In this document: one piece after another, positions 36,500 through 46,597 of the stretch
Position numbering within the stretch: the stretch's first letter is position 1
Layout of the letters: each line of letters begins with the position of its first letter
Assembly: GCF_000421465.1 (NCBI RefSeq)
Contig: NZ_ATXB01000001.1
Span: 868,001 to 932,000, forward strand
Length of the DNA stretch: 64,000 nt
Direction of reading: 5' to 3'
Source: Methylohalobius crimeensis 10Ki
GTDB taxonomy: Bacteria; Pseudomonadota; Gammaproteobacteria; Methylococcales; Methylothermaceae
The notes under the pieces: generated by a model
What the model saw: the letters and a program-made list of their open reading frames with translations, nothing else
The model's database searches: none
Told to the model about the DNA's origin: nothing
Translations under genes and position numbers: made by a program

Positions 36500-39037
36500 A
36501 TGTCCGAAATCGCCAAAGAAATTCTTCCCGTCAATCTCGAAGATGAGATGAAACAATCCTACCTGGATTACGCCATGAGCGTGATCGTAGGTAGGGCGCT
36601 GCCCGATGTTCGAGACGGCCTCAAGCCGGTTCATCGGCGCGTTTTGTACGCCATGCACGAACTGGGTAACGATTGGAACAAGTCGTACAAAAAATCGGCC
36701 CGCGTAGTAGGGGACGTGATCGGTAAATATCATCCCCACGGAGATGCCGCCGTTTACGACACCATCGTGCGCATCGCCCAGCCGTTTTCCATGCGCTACC
36801 TGTTGGTGGACGGGCAAGGCAATTTCGGCTCCGTGGACGGAGATCCGCCGGCGGCCATGCGGTATACGGAAATTCGTATGGCCCGCATCGCCCACGAGCT
36901 ACTCGCCGATCTGGACAAGGAAACCGTCGATTTCGTTCCCAACTACGATGAATCCGAAAAAGAGCCGGAAGTGCTTCCGGCCAAGCTCCCCAATCTTTTG
37001 ATCAACGGTTCGGCCGGCATCGCGGTAGGCATGGCGACCAATATTCCGCCCCATAACCTGGTCGAAGTCATCAACGGGGTTTTGGCCTTGATCGAGCAGC
37101 CGGAGATCACCGTCACGCAGTTGATAGGCCATATTCCCGGGCCGGATTTTCCGACCGGCGCGGTGATCAACGGTGCCCAGGGAATTCGCCAGGCCTACAC
37201 CACCGGGCGCGGCCGTATATATCTTCGGGCCTGCTCCCATGTGGAGACCAGCAAGGACAGCGGCCGCCAGAGCATTGTCGTGACCGAATTGCCCTATCAG
37301 GTCAACAAGGCCCGGCTGATCGAGAAAATTGCGGGGCTGGTGAAGGAAGGCAAGCTGGAAGGCATTTCCGGCTTGCGCGACGAATCCGACAAGGACGGCA
37401 TGCGAATGGTGGTGGAGCTCAAGCGCGGCGAGCATCCCGATGTGATTTTGAACAATCTTTATCAACACACCCAGCTGCAGAACGTCTTCGGGATCAACAT
37501 GGTGGCCCTGGTGGACGGGCGGCCGCGATGCTTGAATTTGAAGGAAGTGCTGGAGGCCTTTGTCGACCACCGGCGGGAAGTGGTGACCCGGCGGACCCTG
37601 TACGAGTTGCGCAAGGCCCGCGAGCGGGTGCATATCTTGGAAGGCCTGGCGGTGGCTTTGGCCAACATCGACGAAATCATCGCCCTGATCAAGGCCGCGC
37701 CCAGCCCCAAGGAGGCCAAGGAACAATTGTTGGCGCGGGTATGGTCGCCGGGAGTCGTGGGTTCCTACCTGGAGCGCGCCGACGCGGCGCGTACCCGGCC
37801 GGAGGATTTGGCGGAAGGCTTCGGCCTGGCCGAGAATGGTTACCGCTTGTCTCCGGTCCAGGCCCAGGCGATTCTGGATCTGCGCCTGCACCGCCTGACC
37901 GGCTTGGAGCAGGACAAGATCATCGACGAATACCAGAGCTTGCTGGACAAGATCGACGAGCTGCTGGAGATTCTGGGGAGCGACCGGCGTCTGTTGGAAG
38001 TGATTCGTGAAGAATTGGTCGCCCTGCGCGATCAATTCGGGGATGAGCGGCGCACTGAAATTCTTCAGGAGCAGCGCAGCCTGTCGGTGGAGGATTTGAT
38101 CAGCGAGGAAGACGTGGTGGTCACCCTGACCCACGCCGGCTACATCAAGGCTCAGCCCTTGTCGGTCTACCAGGCCCAACGGCGCGGGGGCAAGGGCAAA
38201 TCCGCGACCGCCACCAAGGAAGCCGATTTCATCGAAAGGCTCCATATCGCGAACACCCACGACACACTGTTATGCTTTTCCAGCTTGGGCAAAGTGTACG
38301 GATTGAAGGTCTACGAACTGCCCATGGCGAGCCGCATCTCGCGCGGCAAGCCCATCGTGAATCTGCTTCCCCTGGAGAAAGCGGAGCGGATCAACGCGGT
38401 GCTCGCGGTGCGCGATTTTTCCGCCGGGGCCTTCATCTTCATGGCCACCGCCGCGGGCGTGGTCAAAAAGACGCCGCTGGAGGAATTCGAGCATTTGCGC
38501 AGCAACGGCAAGATCGCCATCGACCTCAAGCCCAAGGATGTGTTGGTCAAGGCCACCCTGACCGACGGCAAGCAGGACGTGATGCTGTTTTCGAGCGGCG
38601 GCAAGGCGATTTGCTTCAACGAGTCCGAGGTGCGTTCCATGGGGCGCACCGCCGGCGGTGTGCGCGGAATGAAGTTGCCGGAAGGACAAAAAGTGATCGC
38701 GCTGCTCATCGGAACCGAAGGCACGGTGCTGACCGTGACCGAGAAAGGGTACGGCAAGCGCACCCGCTTGGACGAATTTCCCCGTCACAAACGCGGCGGC
38801 CAGGGGGTGATCGCAATCCAGGCTTCCGAGCGCAACGGCGCCTTGGTGGCGGCGGTGCTGGTTCAGGATGACGATGAAATTATGTTGATCACCACCGGCG
38901 GTACGCTGGTGCGCACCCGGGTCAGCGAGATCTCGGTGTTGGGGCGTAATACGCAAGGGGTGCGCATCATTCGCCTGAGCAAAAGCGAGAAGTTGGTGGG
39001 CGTGGATCGAATCGAAAGTTTGCTGGAGGAACAATAA
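36500..39037 (+). CDS. gyrA: DNA gyrase subunit A
   Basis: A 845-residue topoisomerase subunit. The catalytic tyrosine is Y122 (AMRYTEIRM). The quinolone region reads [11 protein letters not shown] with Ala at position 83 and Asp at 87. The C-terminal DNA-wrapping beta-pinwheel contains the GyrA box QRRGGKG. The protein stops at IESLLEEQ and lacks the long acidic tail that ends E. coli GyrA. The ATG has only a poor ribosome-binding site. It is followed by serC after 4 nt, the start of the conserved ser/aro gene run. Confidence 0.98.
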   Translation: MSEIAKEILPVNLEDEMKQSYLDYAMSVIVGRALPDVRDGLKPVHRRVLYAMHELGNDWNKSYKKSARVVGDVIGKYHPHGDAAVYDTIVRIAQPFSMRYLLVDGQGNFGSVDGDPPAAMRYTEIRMARIAHELLADLDKETVDFVPNYDESEKEPEVLPAKLPNLLINGSAGIAVGMATNIPPHNLVEVINGVLALIEQPEITVTQLIGHIPGPDFPTGAVINGAQGIRQAYTTGRGRIYLRACSHVETSKDSGRQSIVVTELPYQVNKARLIEKIAGLVKEGKLEGISGLRDESDKDGMRMVVELKRGEHPDVILNNLYQHTQLQNVFGINMVALVDGRPRCLNLKEVLEAFVDHRREVVTRRTLYELRKARERVHILEGLAVALANIDEIIALIKAAPSPKEAKEQLLARVWSPGVVGSYLERADAARTRPEDLAEGFGLAENGYRLSPVQAQAILDLRLHRLTGLEQDKIIDEYQSLLDKIDELLEILGSDRRLLEVIREELVALRDQFGDERRTEILQEQRSLSVEDLISEEDVVVTLTHAGYIKAQPLSVYQAQRRGGKGKSATATKEADFIERLHIANTHDTLLCFSSLGKVYGLKVYELPMASRISRGKPIVNLLPLEKAERINAVLAVRDFSAGAFIFMATAAGVVKKTPLEEFEHLRSNGKIAIDLKPKDVLVKATLTDGKQDVMLFSSGGKAICFNESEVRSMGRTAGGVRGMKLPEGQKVIALLIGTEGTVLTVTEKGYGKRTRLDEFPRHKRGGQGVIAIQASERNGALVAAVLVQDDDEIMLITTGGTLVRTRVSEISVLGRNTQGVRIIRLSKSEKLVGVDRIESLLEEQ

Positions 39038-39041
39038 AACC

Positions 39042-40118
39042 ATGAGAGTGTACAATTTCAGCGCGGGGCCAGCGGTATTGCCGGAAGCGGTACTTGTCCG
39101 GGCGCGGGAGGAAATGCTGGATTGGCGGGGAAGCGGCATGTCGGTGATGGAAATGAGCCACCGCGGCCCCCATTTCAAGCAAATCGCGGAAACCGCCGAA
39201 GCCGATTTGCGCGAGTTGCTGGGCGTTTCGGAAGATTATCATTGTCTTTTCCTGCAGGGCGGGGCGACCGGCCAATTCGCCGCCATCCCCATGAACCTGC
39301 TGGACGATAAGCGCAAGATGAATTACGTGGTAACCGGTTCCTGGTCCAAGAAGGCCGCGGCGGAAGCCAAGCAGTATGGCGAGGTTCGCATCGCCGCCAC
39401 CGGCGAGGCGGAAAATTTCACCACGATTCCCGATCCGGCATCCTGGAGGGTCGATCCCGAAGGCGTCTATCTCCATTACACCACCAACGAAACCATTGGC
39501 GGAGTGGAGTTCCCCTTCGTCCCGGAAGCGGATTGTCCGTTGGTGACGGATATGTCCTCCGATTTCTTGTCGCGCCCCGTGGCGGTGAACCGTTTCGGGC
39601 TGATCTACGCCGGCGCCCAGAAAAATATGGGGCCAGCCGGTATTGTCGTGGTGATCGTGCGCAAAGACCTGTTGCGCGATCCCCTGCCCGGCACCCCTTC
39701 CATATGGGATTACCGCAAACAAGTCGAAGCCGGTTCCATGCTCAATACCCCGCCCACCTATAACTGGTATCTGGTGGGATTGGTCCTGGAATGGTTGCGG
39801 GAACAGGGCGGCTTGGTGGCCATCGAACGGCGCAATATCGAGAAATCAGAATTGCTTTATGGAGCGATCGAAGCCTCGGACTTTTATCGCAACCCGGTCG
39901 ATCCCCGTTACCGCTCGCGGATGAATGTGCCGTTCACCCTGGCCGATCCGGCGTTGGATGCGACCTTCTTGAAGGAAGCCTCGGAGCGGGGGCTGGTGAA
40001 TCTCAAAGGCCATCGCTCGGTCGGGGGGATGCGCGCAAGTATTTATAACGCCATGCCCATCGAGGGAGTCAAGGCGCTGGTGGATTTCATGCAGGAGTTT
40101 GAACGACGTTATGGCTGA
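39042..40118 (+). CDS. serC: phosphoserine aminotransferase
   Basis: A PLP enzyme of 358 residues making phosphoserine from 3-phosphohydroxypyruvate, also acting in pyridoxal synthesis. N-terminus NFSAGPAVLPEAVL, the HRGPHF motif, LFLQGGATGQFAAIPMNL and the PLP lysine in YAGAQKNMGPAG are typical. Four nt after gyrA and overlapping serA by 8 nt, so serine synthesis enzymes are coupled. Confidence 0.97.
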   Translation: MRVYNFSAGPAVLPEAVLVRAREEMLDWRGSGMSVMEMSHRGPHFKQIAETAEADLRELLGVSEDYHCLFLQGGATGQFAAIPMNLLDDKRKMNYVVTGSWSKKAAAEAKQYGEVRIAATGEAENFTTIPDPASWRVDPEGVYLHYTTNETIGGVEFPFVPEADCPLVTDMSSDFLSRPVAVNRFGLIYAGAQKNMGPAGIVVVIVRKDLLRDPLPGTPSIWDYRKQVEAGSMLNTPPTYNWYLVGLVLEWLREQGGLVAIERRNIEKSELLYGAIEASDFYRNPVDPRYRSRMNVPFTLADPALDATFLKEASERGLVNLKGHRSVGGMRASIYNAMPIEGVKALVDFMQEFERRYG

Positions 40119-41286
40119 TTACAAAGTCCGCACCTACAACAATATCGCCGTCACCGGGCTGGAGCGTTTCCCCCGGGAAAAATACGAAGTGGCTTCGGAG
40201 ATCCAGCACCCCGACGCCATCATTCTTCGTTCCCACAAACTCCACGGGGAACCCTTGCCGGAGGCGCTCAAGGCGATCGGTCGCGCCGGGGCCGGAGTCA
40301 ATAACATCCCGGTGGCGAAATGCACCCAGCGCGGCATCGTGGTGTTCAACACCCCGGGCGCCAACGCCAATGCGGTCAAGGAGTTGGTGTTGGCGGGGAT
40401 GCTGCTGGCCTCCCGCAATATCTGCCAGGCGTGGGAATACGTCCGGAACCTGGAAGGCGGGGACGAAACTCTCCACCGGCAGGTGGAAGCGGGCAAAAAA
40501 CGCTTCCGTGGCTTCGAGTTGAGCGGCAAGATGCTCGGCGTGGTCGGTTTGGGCGCGATCGGCGTGCGGGTCGCCAATAAGGCCTTGGCTCTGGGCATGT
40601 ATGTCAGCGGCCACGATCCCTACGTCACCGTGGAGCGGGCCTGGCAGTTGTCGTCCTCGGTGATTCAATCGTCCAGCCTGGATGAGTTGCTCTCCATCTG
40701 CGATTTCATCACCCTGCATATCCCCCTGACGGACCAAACCCGCCATTCCATCGATGCCGAGCGCTTGCGCAAAATGAAGCAAGGCGCGGTCTTGCTGAAT
40801 TTCTCCCGCGGCGAACTGGTGGACGAGGAGGCTTTGCTCGAAGCGCTGGATAGCGGCTGGCTGCACGCCTATGTGACCGATTTTCCTTCCGCTCGGCTGA
40901 AAGATCATCCCAAAGTGATCGCCTTGCCTCATCTCGGCGCTTCCACGAACGAGGCGGAAGAAAATTGTGCGGTGATGGTGGCCGACCAAGTCCGGGATTA
41001 TCTGGAAAACGGCAACATTCGCCATTCGGTCAATTTCCCCGAAGTGATCCTGCCGCGCGCCCCCGATACCACCCGCATCGCCATTCCCCACGCCAATATC
41101 CCGGCGATGGTGAGCAAAATCTCCGCGTGTCTGGGAGAAGCCGAGATCAATATTCTGGAGCTTTTGAATAAATCCAAAGGCGAGGCGGCCTATTCCCTCA
41201 TCGACGCGGAAGGACCGGTGGATCCGCAAGTCGTGCATCGCATCCAATCGCTCGAGGGCGTGCTTTCGGCGCGGGTGATAAAATAA
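40111..41286 (+). CDS. serA: D-3-phosphoglycerate dehydrogenase with ACT domain
   Basis: A 391-residue NAD-dependent enzyme, first step of serine synthesis. Rossmann motif GVVGLGAIGVRVANKAL, the LLNFSRGELVDEEAL segment with catalytic Arg, and an active-site His in LPHLGAST. A C-terminal ACT domain (from about residue 315, NIPAMVSKISACLGEAEINI) suggests amino-acid feedback. ATG 40111 lies inside the end of serC with GCAGGAG upstream. SerA between serC and pheA is an addition to the usual gyrA-serC-pheA order. Confidence 0.96.
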   Translation: MADYKVRTYNNIAVTGLERFPREKYEVASEIQHPDAIILRSHKLHGEPLPEALKAIGRAGAGVNNIPVAKCTQRGIVVFNTPGANANAVKELVLAGMLLASRNICQAWEYVRNLEGGDETLHRQVEAGKKRFRGFELSGKMLGVVGLGAIGVRVANKALALGMYVSGHDPYVTVERAWQLSSSVIQSSSLDELLSICDFITLHIPLTDQTRHSIDAERLRKMKQGAVLLNFSRGELVDEEALLEALDSGWLHAYVTDFPSARLKDHPKVIALPHLGASTNEAEENCAVMVADQVRDYLENGNIRHSVNFPEVILPRAPDTTRIAIPHANIPAMVSKISACLGEAEINILELLNKSKGEAAYSLIDAEGPVDPQVVHRIQSLEGVLSARVIK

Positions 41287-41344
41287 AATTTTTTGTCACA
41301 GTTAGGGTGTAGACATTGAGTAAATCCAGCGTTCATGGTGAGAG

Positions 41345-41376
41345 CCGGGGAGGACGTTCCGGAACGCCCTCTCCGG
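41345..41376. repeat. arm-only hairpin related to the inverted-repeat element family
   Basis: CCGGGGAGGACGTTCC (41345-41360) pairs with GGAACGCCCTCTCCGG (41361-41376) at 15 of 16 positions, including one GU pair. The arms resemble those of the element at 61523-61617 (CCGGAGGGAACG type), but the conserved core is missing. It lies between serA and pheA in the 127-nt gap, inside a probable operon. Confidence 0.65.
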
Positions 41377-41413
41377 TGCTACCTGCGAATGTCGACAATT
41401 CCTAGAGCAGCGA

Positions 41414-42499
41414 ATGAAAACGGGGGACAAATTAAGGGAGCTGCGTCGCCGAATCGACGCCATCGATGCGGAACTGCTGCGCTTGCTCAACGAACGCGCC
41501 GAGCTGGCCCTGCAAGTGGCGGAAGTGAAAAGGGCTGCCGGCGACGACGACTGTTTCTATCGGCCCGACCGGGAAGCGGAGGTGCTGCGTCGGATCAAAG
41601 CGAAAAATCCGGGGCCCTTGGACGATGATGTGGCGGTACGGATTTTCCGCGAAATCATGTCCGCCTGCCTGGCCTTGGAAAAGCCGCTTCAGGTGGCTTT
41701 TTTGGGACCGGAGGGCACCTTCACCCAGCAGGCGGCCTACAAGCATTTCGGTCAGGCCATCGCGGCCTTGCCGCTGCCGGCCGTGGATGAGATTTTCCGG
41801 GCAGTGGCGGGCGGTGCTTGCGGCTACGGCGTGGTGCCGGTGGAAAATTCCACCGAAGGGGTGGTCACCCATACCCTCGACAGCTTTCTCAACACTTCCT
41901 TGCTGATCTCGGGCGAGGTGGTGCTGCGCATTCACCATAATCTGATGAGTCGTCGCGCCGAGTTGCAGGCGATCGAAGAAGTATTTTCCCATCAACAATC
42001 CCTCGCCCAGTGCCGAGAATGGCTCGACCGTTTCCTGCCCCACGCCAAGCGTACCCCGGTCAGCAGCAACGCCGAGGGTGCCCGGCTCGCGGCGATTGTT
42101 CCCAATAGCGCCGCCATCGCCGGCGAAGTGGCTGCCCGGCTGTACGAGCTCGATGTGCTCGAATCCAGTATCGAGGACGACCCCGATAACACCACTCGCT
42201 TTTTGGTCATCGGTAAACAACCCGTCGGCCCCACCGGGGACGACAAGACTTCCCTGGTGGTTTCCACGCGCAATGCGCCCGGCGCTTTGTACCGCTTGTT
42301 GCAACCCTTCGCCGACCACCGAATCAGCATGAGCAAGATCGAATCGCGTCCCAGTCGGCAAGGCATGTGGGAATATGTGTTCTTCATCGATATCGAAGGC
42401 CACCGTGACGATGTGCGCGTGACCGAAGCATTGACGGCGCTGGAGGAACGGGCGCAGATGGTGAAGTGGCTGGGGTCTTATCCGAGGGCGGTGATTTGA
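41414..42499 (+). CDS. pheA: bifunctional chorismate mutase / prephenate dehydratase
   Basis: The P-protein of phenylalanine synthesis, 361 residues. An AroQ-type chorismate mutase lies at about 1-85 (LRELRRRIDAIDAELLRLLNERAELA). The prephenate dehydratase domain (about 93-275) has GPEGTFTQQAAYKHFG, VPVENSTEGVVTHTLD and the TRF motif in DNTTRFLVIG. The ACT domain (about 280-361) contains the GALYRLL and ESRPS motifs for Phe feedback. It is the usual partner of hisC, tyrA and aroA downstream. Confidence 0.97.
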   Translation: MKTGDKLRELRRRIDAIDAELLRLLNERAELALQVAEVKRAAGDDDCFYRPDREAEVLRRIKAKNPGPLDDDVAVRIFREIMSACLALEKPLQVAFLGPEGTFTQQAAYKHFGQAIAALPLPAVDEIFRAVAGGACGYGVVPVENSTEGVVTHTLDSFLNTSLLISGEVVLRIHHNLMSRRAELQAIEEVFSHQQSLAQCREWLDRFLPHAKRTPVSSNAEGARLAAIVPNSAAIAGEVAARLYELDVLESSIEDDPDNTTRFLVIGKQPVGPTGDDKTSLVVSTRNAPGALYRLLQPFADHRISMSKIESRPSRQGMWEYVFFIDIEGHRDDVRVTEALTALEERAQMVKWLGSYPRAVI

Positions 42500-42514
42500 A
42501 TTTGAGGTATTCCC

Positions 42515-43645
42515 ATGTCGTGTGATTTTGCTGCCTTGGCGATGCAGCCGGTAACGGGCTTGACGCCTTATCAGCCCGGCAAGCCGATCGAGGAATTGGC
42601 GCGAGAGTTGGGGTTGGACCCTGCGCGCATCGTCAAATTGGCATCCAACGAAAACCCTTTGGGACCCAGTCCCGGTGCGCTCTCAGCCGTACAAATGGCG
42701 CTTTCCGAGAGTGCCCGTTATCCCGATGGAAACGGTTTCAAGTTGAAGCAGAAACTGGCGGCCAGGCTGGGGGTGGAAATGGCCCAGATCACGCTGGGCA
42801 ACGGTTCCAACGATGTGCTCGATCTAGTCGCCCGGGCTTTTTTGGGCCCCGGGCGGAGTGCGGTTTTTGCGCAACATGCGTTTGCGGTATATCCCATTTC
42901 CACCCAGGCGGTGGGGGCGGCGGCGCGTATCGCTCCGGCCCACGACGGCAGCCGCGGTCCCCGTTACGGCCACGATCTGGCGGGCATGTTGGCGCGCGTG
43001 GCGGAGGACACCTCGGTCGTGTTCATCGCCAATCCCAACAATCCCACCGGCTCCTGGGTCGGCGCGGACGAGTTGGAGGATTTTCTCGAGGCCCTGCCGG
43101 AACGGGTGATCGCGGTGTTGGACGAGGCCTATTTCGAATACGCCGAGGGGAACGATTATCCAGATACCCTGCCTTGGCTCGACCGCTTTCCCAATCTGAT
43201 TATTACGCGCACTTTCTCCAAAGCCTACGGTTTGGCGGGGTTTCGGGTCGGTTACGGGATTTCCCGTCCCGAAGTGGCCGATCTGTTGAATCGCGTCCGT
43301 CAACCGTTCAACGTAAATAGCCTTGCGCTGGCGGCGGCCGAAGCGGCGCTGGACGACGAGGCGTATTTGCAATCGAGCCGGGAGATGAACCGGGCGGGCC
43401 TTGCCCAGTTAACCGAAGCCTTCCGGGCTCGAGGATTGGCGTTTATTCCCTCGGCGGGAAATTTCGTGACCGTGGATGTGGGCCGGGACGCCGGTCCGGT
43501 TTTCGACGCCTTGCTGCGCGAAGGCGTGATCGTCAGACCTTTGGCCGGTTACGCTTTGCCCGATCATTTGCGCGTATCCGTGGGCACCCGAGCGGAAAAC
43601 GGCGTTTTTATCGAAGCGCTGGATCGAGTATTGACCGGTGCTTGA
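42515..43645 (+). CDS. hisC: histidinol-phosphate / aromatic aminotransferase
   Basis: A class I/II PLP aminotransferase of 376 residues. KLASNENPLGPSP, NGSNDVLDLVARAFL, NPNNPTGSW, LDEAYFEYAEG and the PLP lysine in TRTFSKAYGLAGFRVGYG are typical of HisC. A copy in this pheA-tyrA setting is usually the second HisC, which can also transaminate aromatic keto acids. It overlaps tyrA by 8 nt. Confidence 0.93.
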   Translation: MSCDFAALAMQPVTGLTPYQPGKPIEELARELGLDPARIVKLASNENPLGPSPGALSAVQMALSESARYPDGNGFKLKQKLAARLGVEMAQITLGNGSNDVLDLVARAFLGPGRSAVFAQHAFAVYPISTQAVGAAARIAPAHDGSRGPRYGHDLAGMLARVAEDTSVVFIANPNNPTGSWVGADELEDFLEALPERVIAVLDEAYFEYAEGNDYPDTLPWLDRFPNLIITRTFSKAYGLAGFRVGYGISRPEVADLLNRVRQPFNVNSLALAAAEAALDDEAYLQSSREMNRAGLAQLTEAFRARGLAFIPSAGNFVTVDVGRDAGPVFDALLREGVIVRPLAGYALPDHLRVSVGTRAENGVFIEALDRVLTGA

Positions 43646-44513
43646 TCGGCTGTGCATTATCGGCGTCGGCCTGATCGGCGGTTCCGTCGCCCTGGCCGCC
43701 CGGTCGAAAGGCTTGGCGCGGGAAATTGTGGGCGTGGACCGAGATCCCGGGACTCTGCGTCAGGCGAAAGCGCTGGGTGCCATCGACGTAGGATTTCAGA
43801 CGGCGGCCGAGGGCGTATACAAGGCCGACGGGGTGGTCATCGCCACCCCGGTGGGAAAGGTTCAGGCGGTTTTCGAAGCGTTGGCCCCGGTCTGGTCAAC
43901 ACAAGCTTTCTATACCGACGTGGGCAGCACCAAAACCAATGTGGTCCGTGCCGCGGAGCACGTATTCGGGAAGATGCCGGCCAATTTCGTTCCCGCCCAT
44001 CCCATCGCCGGCCGGGAGCTCAGCGGGGTCGAAGCGGCGCTCGGCGATCTGTTCGAGAGCAAACGGCTGATATTGACGCCGGTGCCGGAAACCGACGTGC
44101 GCATGCTGGAAAGGGTGCGCGGTTTTTGGCAGGCGCTGGGAGCGGAAGTGCACGATATGAGCGTGACCCATCACGACCATGTCCTGGCGGCCACCAGCCA
44201 TCTGCCCCATGTGGTCGCTTATGCGCTGACGCATCTGCTCGGCCGTAAAGACGAAAAAGACGAAATCTTCCAATACGCCGCCGGAGGGTTTAAGGATTTC
44301 ACCCGCATCGCCTCCAGCGATGCCGATATGTGGGCGGATATCTGCCTGGCCAATGCCGCGGAGATTACGGCTTTGCTGCGCCGTTTCGAGGGCGAATTGC
44401 ACGATTTCGGACATCTGTTGGAAGGCGGTGACCGGTCGGCGATACTGCATTATTTTGCCGAAGCCAGATCGGCCCGGCAGCGTTTTTTGGACCGATACAG
44501 GGACACATCATGA
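43638..44513 (+). CDS. tyrA: prephenate dehydrogenase
   Basis: A 291-residue NAD-dependent enzyme that makes 4-hydroxyphenylpyruvate for tyrosine. The Rossmann motif is GVGLIGGSVALAAR, and the active-site regions TDVGSTKTNVV, PAHPIAGRELSGVEAA and HDHVLAATSHLPHVVAYAL are present. The start is GTG at 43638, overlapping hisC, and its stop overlaps aroA by 4 nt. In Pseudomonas relatives tyrA and aroA are fused; here they are separate. Confidence 0.96.
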   Translation: MLDRLCIIGVGLIGGSVALAARSKGLAREIVGVDRDPGTLRQAKALGAIDVGFQTAAEGVYKADGVVIATPVGKVQAVFEALAPVWSTQAFYTDVGSTKTNVVRAAEHVFGKMPANFVPAHPIAGRELSGVEAALGDLFESKRLILTPVPETDVRMLERVRGFWQALGAEVHDMSVTHHDHVLAATSHLPHVVAYALTHLLGRKDEKDEIFQYAAGGFKDFTRIASSDADMWADICLANAAEITALLRRFEGELHDFGHLLEGGDRSAILHYFAEARSARQRFLDRYRDTS

Positions 44514-45829
44514 CCATGAAAATCGATTACGTAGCGGCGCCGGGGGGAGCGCTCCGAGGGCGGGCGCGGGTGCCCGGCGACAAGTCCATCTCCCATCGTT
44601 CGGTGATGCTGGGCTCGATCGCCGAGGGCGTTACCCGGGTGAGCGGTTTTCTGGAGGCGGAAGACGCCTTGGCGACCTTAGGGGCTTTTCGGCAAATGGG
44701 TGTGACCGTCGAAGGCCCGGTGGACGGCCGAATGACCATCCACGGGGCGGGAATGCACGGCCTCAAGGCGCCGTCGGAACCTTTGAATTTGGGCAATTCC
44801 GGCACGTCCATGCGACTGTTGTGCGGCTTGTTGAGCGGTCAGCCGTTCGATTCGGTCCTGACCGGCGATGCTTCCCTTTCGCGCCGTCCCATGCGGCGGG
44901 TCACCGAGCCTTTACGGCGAATGGGGGCGACAATCGAAACCACCGCCGAAGGTACCGCTCCGATCCGGATTTTCGGGAAGCAGTCGCTGCACGGCATCGA
45001 TTACCGCCTGCCGGTGGCCAGCGCCCAGGTCAAATCGGCTTTGCTGTTGGCCGGTCTGTATGCACAAGGGGAAACTTCCGTGGAAGAGCCCGCCCCGACC
45101 CGGGACCACACCGAGCGCATGCTGGCGGGATTCGGTTATCCGTTACGCCGGGAGGGCAGCCGGGTCACTCTGCAAGGCGGCGGCAAACTGACCGCCACCG
45201 AGCTGGATGTCCCGACCGATATTTCCTCGGCGGCGTTTTTTCTGGTGGGGGCGAGCATCGCGCCGGATTCGGAGTTGGTTCTGGAGCACGTGGGGATCAA
45301 TCCCACCCGGACCGGGGTGATCGATATCCTGCGCCTGATGGGGGCCAAAATCGAAGTGCTCGATTCACGCATGGTGGGAGGAGAGCCGGTGGCCGATCTC
45401 AAGGTGGTCTCCCGGCCTCTTCGAGGGATTCAAATTCCGGAGAAGCTGGTGCCCTTGGCCATCGACGAGTTTCCGGTGCTGTTCGTCGCCGCGGCTTGCG
45501 CCGAGGGGGAAACCGTCCTGACCGGCGCGGCGGAGCTCCGGGTCAAGGAGAGCGATCGCATCCAGGTCATGGCGGATGGCCTGGGCGCGTTGGGTATCGA
45601 CGCCTGCCCCACGCCGGACGGAATGATCGTCCGCGGCGGTCGAATCGGCAGCGGCCGAGTGGCCTCCCACGGCGATCATCGCATTGCCATGGCGTTTGCC
45701 ATCGCCGCCCTGCGCGCCTCCGGTCCCATTGAAATCGACGATTGCGCCAACGTCAATACTTCGTTTCCCGGTTTTACCGAACTCGCCCGCCGCTTGGGTT
45801 TGAATGTGGAGGTGGTACGGCATGCCTGA
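44510..45829 (+). CDS. aroA: 3-phosphoshikimate 1-carboxyvinyltransferase (EPSP synthase)
   Basis: A 439-residue shikimate-pathway enzyme. VPGDKSISHRSVMLG, NLGNSGTSMRLLCGLL, the PEP-binding RRPMRRV, and the C-terminal RVKESDRIQVMADGL and DHRIAMAFAIAAL motifs are clear. Ala in the LGNSGTSMRL loop and Gly in this position classify glyphosate response, but I draw no conclusion. It is coupled to tyrA by 4 nt and to cmk by 8 nt. Confidence 0.97.
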   Translation: MTMKIDYVAAPGGALRGRARVPGDKSISHRSVMLGSIAEGVTRVSGFLEAEDALATLGAFRQMGVTVEGPVDGRMTIHGAGMHGLKAPSEPLNLGNSGTSMRLLCGLLSGQPFDSVLTGDASLSRRPMRRVTEPLRRMGATIETTAEGTAPIRIFGKQSLHGIDYRLPVASAQVKSALLLAGLYAQGETSVEEPAPTRDHTERMLAGFGYPLRREGSRVTLQGGGKLTATELDVPTDISSAAFFLVGASIAPDSELVLEHVGINPTRTGVIDILRLMGAKIEVLDSRMVGGEPVADLKVVSRPLRGIQIPEKLVPLAIDEFPVLFVAAACAEGETVLTGAAELRVKESDRIQVMADGLGALGIDACPTPDGMIVRGGRIGSGRVASHGDHRIAMAFAIAALRASGPIEIDDCANVNTSFPGFTELARRLGLNVEVVRHA

Positions 45830-46484
45830 TCCGATTCCGGTGCTTACCATCGACGGGCCCAGCGGCGCGGGCAAGGGGACGGTCAGCCGGACCATCGCCA
45901 AGCGTTTAGGTTGGCATTTTCTCGACAGCGGTGCCATCTATCGTGCCCTGGCTCGGGCGGTGATGACCCGGGGCACGGATACCGGGGATGAACAGGCGGT
46001 CGCCCGGGTCGCTTCGGAAATGGATTTGGAATTTATCTGCGATGAAGACGTCCAAATCCAATTGGACGGCCGGGATGTGACCGATTCCCTGTATACCGAG
46101 GAATGCGGCCGGGTGGCCTCGAAAATCGCCGCATTTCCCGCGGTGCGCCGGGCATTGCTGGAAAAACAACGGGCATTTCGAAAATCGCCGGGCTTGGTGG
46201 CCGACGGCCGCGACATGGGCACGGTGGTGTTCCCCGAGGCTTCCTATAAGGTATTTTTGACCGCGACGCCCGAGGAGCGGGCCAGGCGCCGTTTTCTTCA
46301 GTTGAAAGGCCAGGGTTTAGATGTTAATCTTGATCAAATAATCAAGGACTTGGAAGAAAGGGATCGGCGTGACCGGGAGCGCAAGGAGGCACCGTTGGTG
46401 GCGGCAAAGGGCGCGGTCGAGATCGACTCATCCGCCTTGTCGGTGGAAGAGGTGGTCGACCGGGTCCTGGCGTTGTTGCCTTGA
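45822..46484 (+). CDS. cmk: cytidylate kinase
   Basis: A 220-residue NMP kinase that phosphorylates CMP and dCMP. Walker A is GPSGAGKGT, the NMP-binding LDSGAIYRALARAV follows, and DGRDMGTVVFPEA is the CMP-specific region. The lid is RARRRFLQLKGQG. ATG 45822 lies inside the end of aroA; an upstream in-frame start at 45804 is less likely. Next to rpsA, the usual arrangement in gammaproteobacteria. Confidence 0.96.
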   Translation: MPDPIPVLTIDGPSGAGKGTVSRTIAKRLGWHFLDSGAIYRALARAVMTRGTDTGDEQAVARVASEMDLEFICDEDVQIQLDGRDVTDSLYTEECGRVASKIAAFPAVRRALLEKQRAFRKSPGLVADGRDMGTVVFPEASYKVFLTATPEERARRRFLQLKGQGLDVNLDQIIKDLEERDRRDRERKEAPLVAAKGAVEIDSSALSVEEVVDRVLALLP

Positions 46485-46597
46485 GATACCGGAGATAATT
46501 TGAGGTGCCGCGGTTGTTTAATCGGCGGTGAAGTTTAATCAGAACGAATCGATCGTTTTTTGTAGCCCGGCGTGAGCGGGGCGTGGAAGTAGTCAAC

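Noticed and set aside
36899-38260. A 453-codon minus-strand frame opposite gyrA
   Set aside because: Shadow frame; gyrA is unmistakable on the plus strand.
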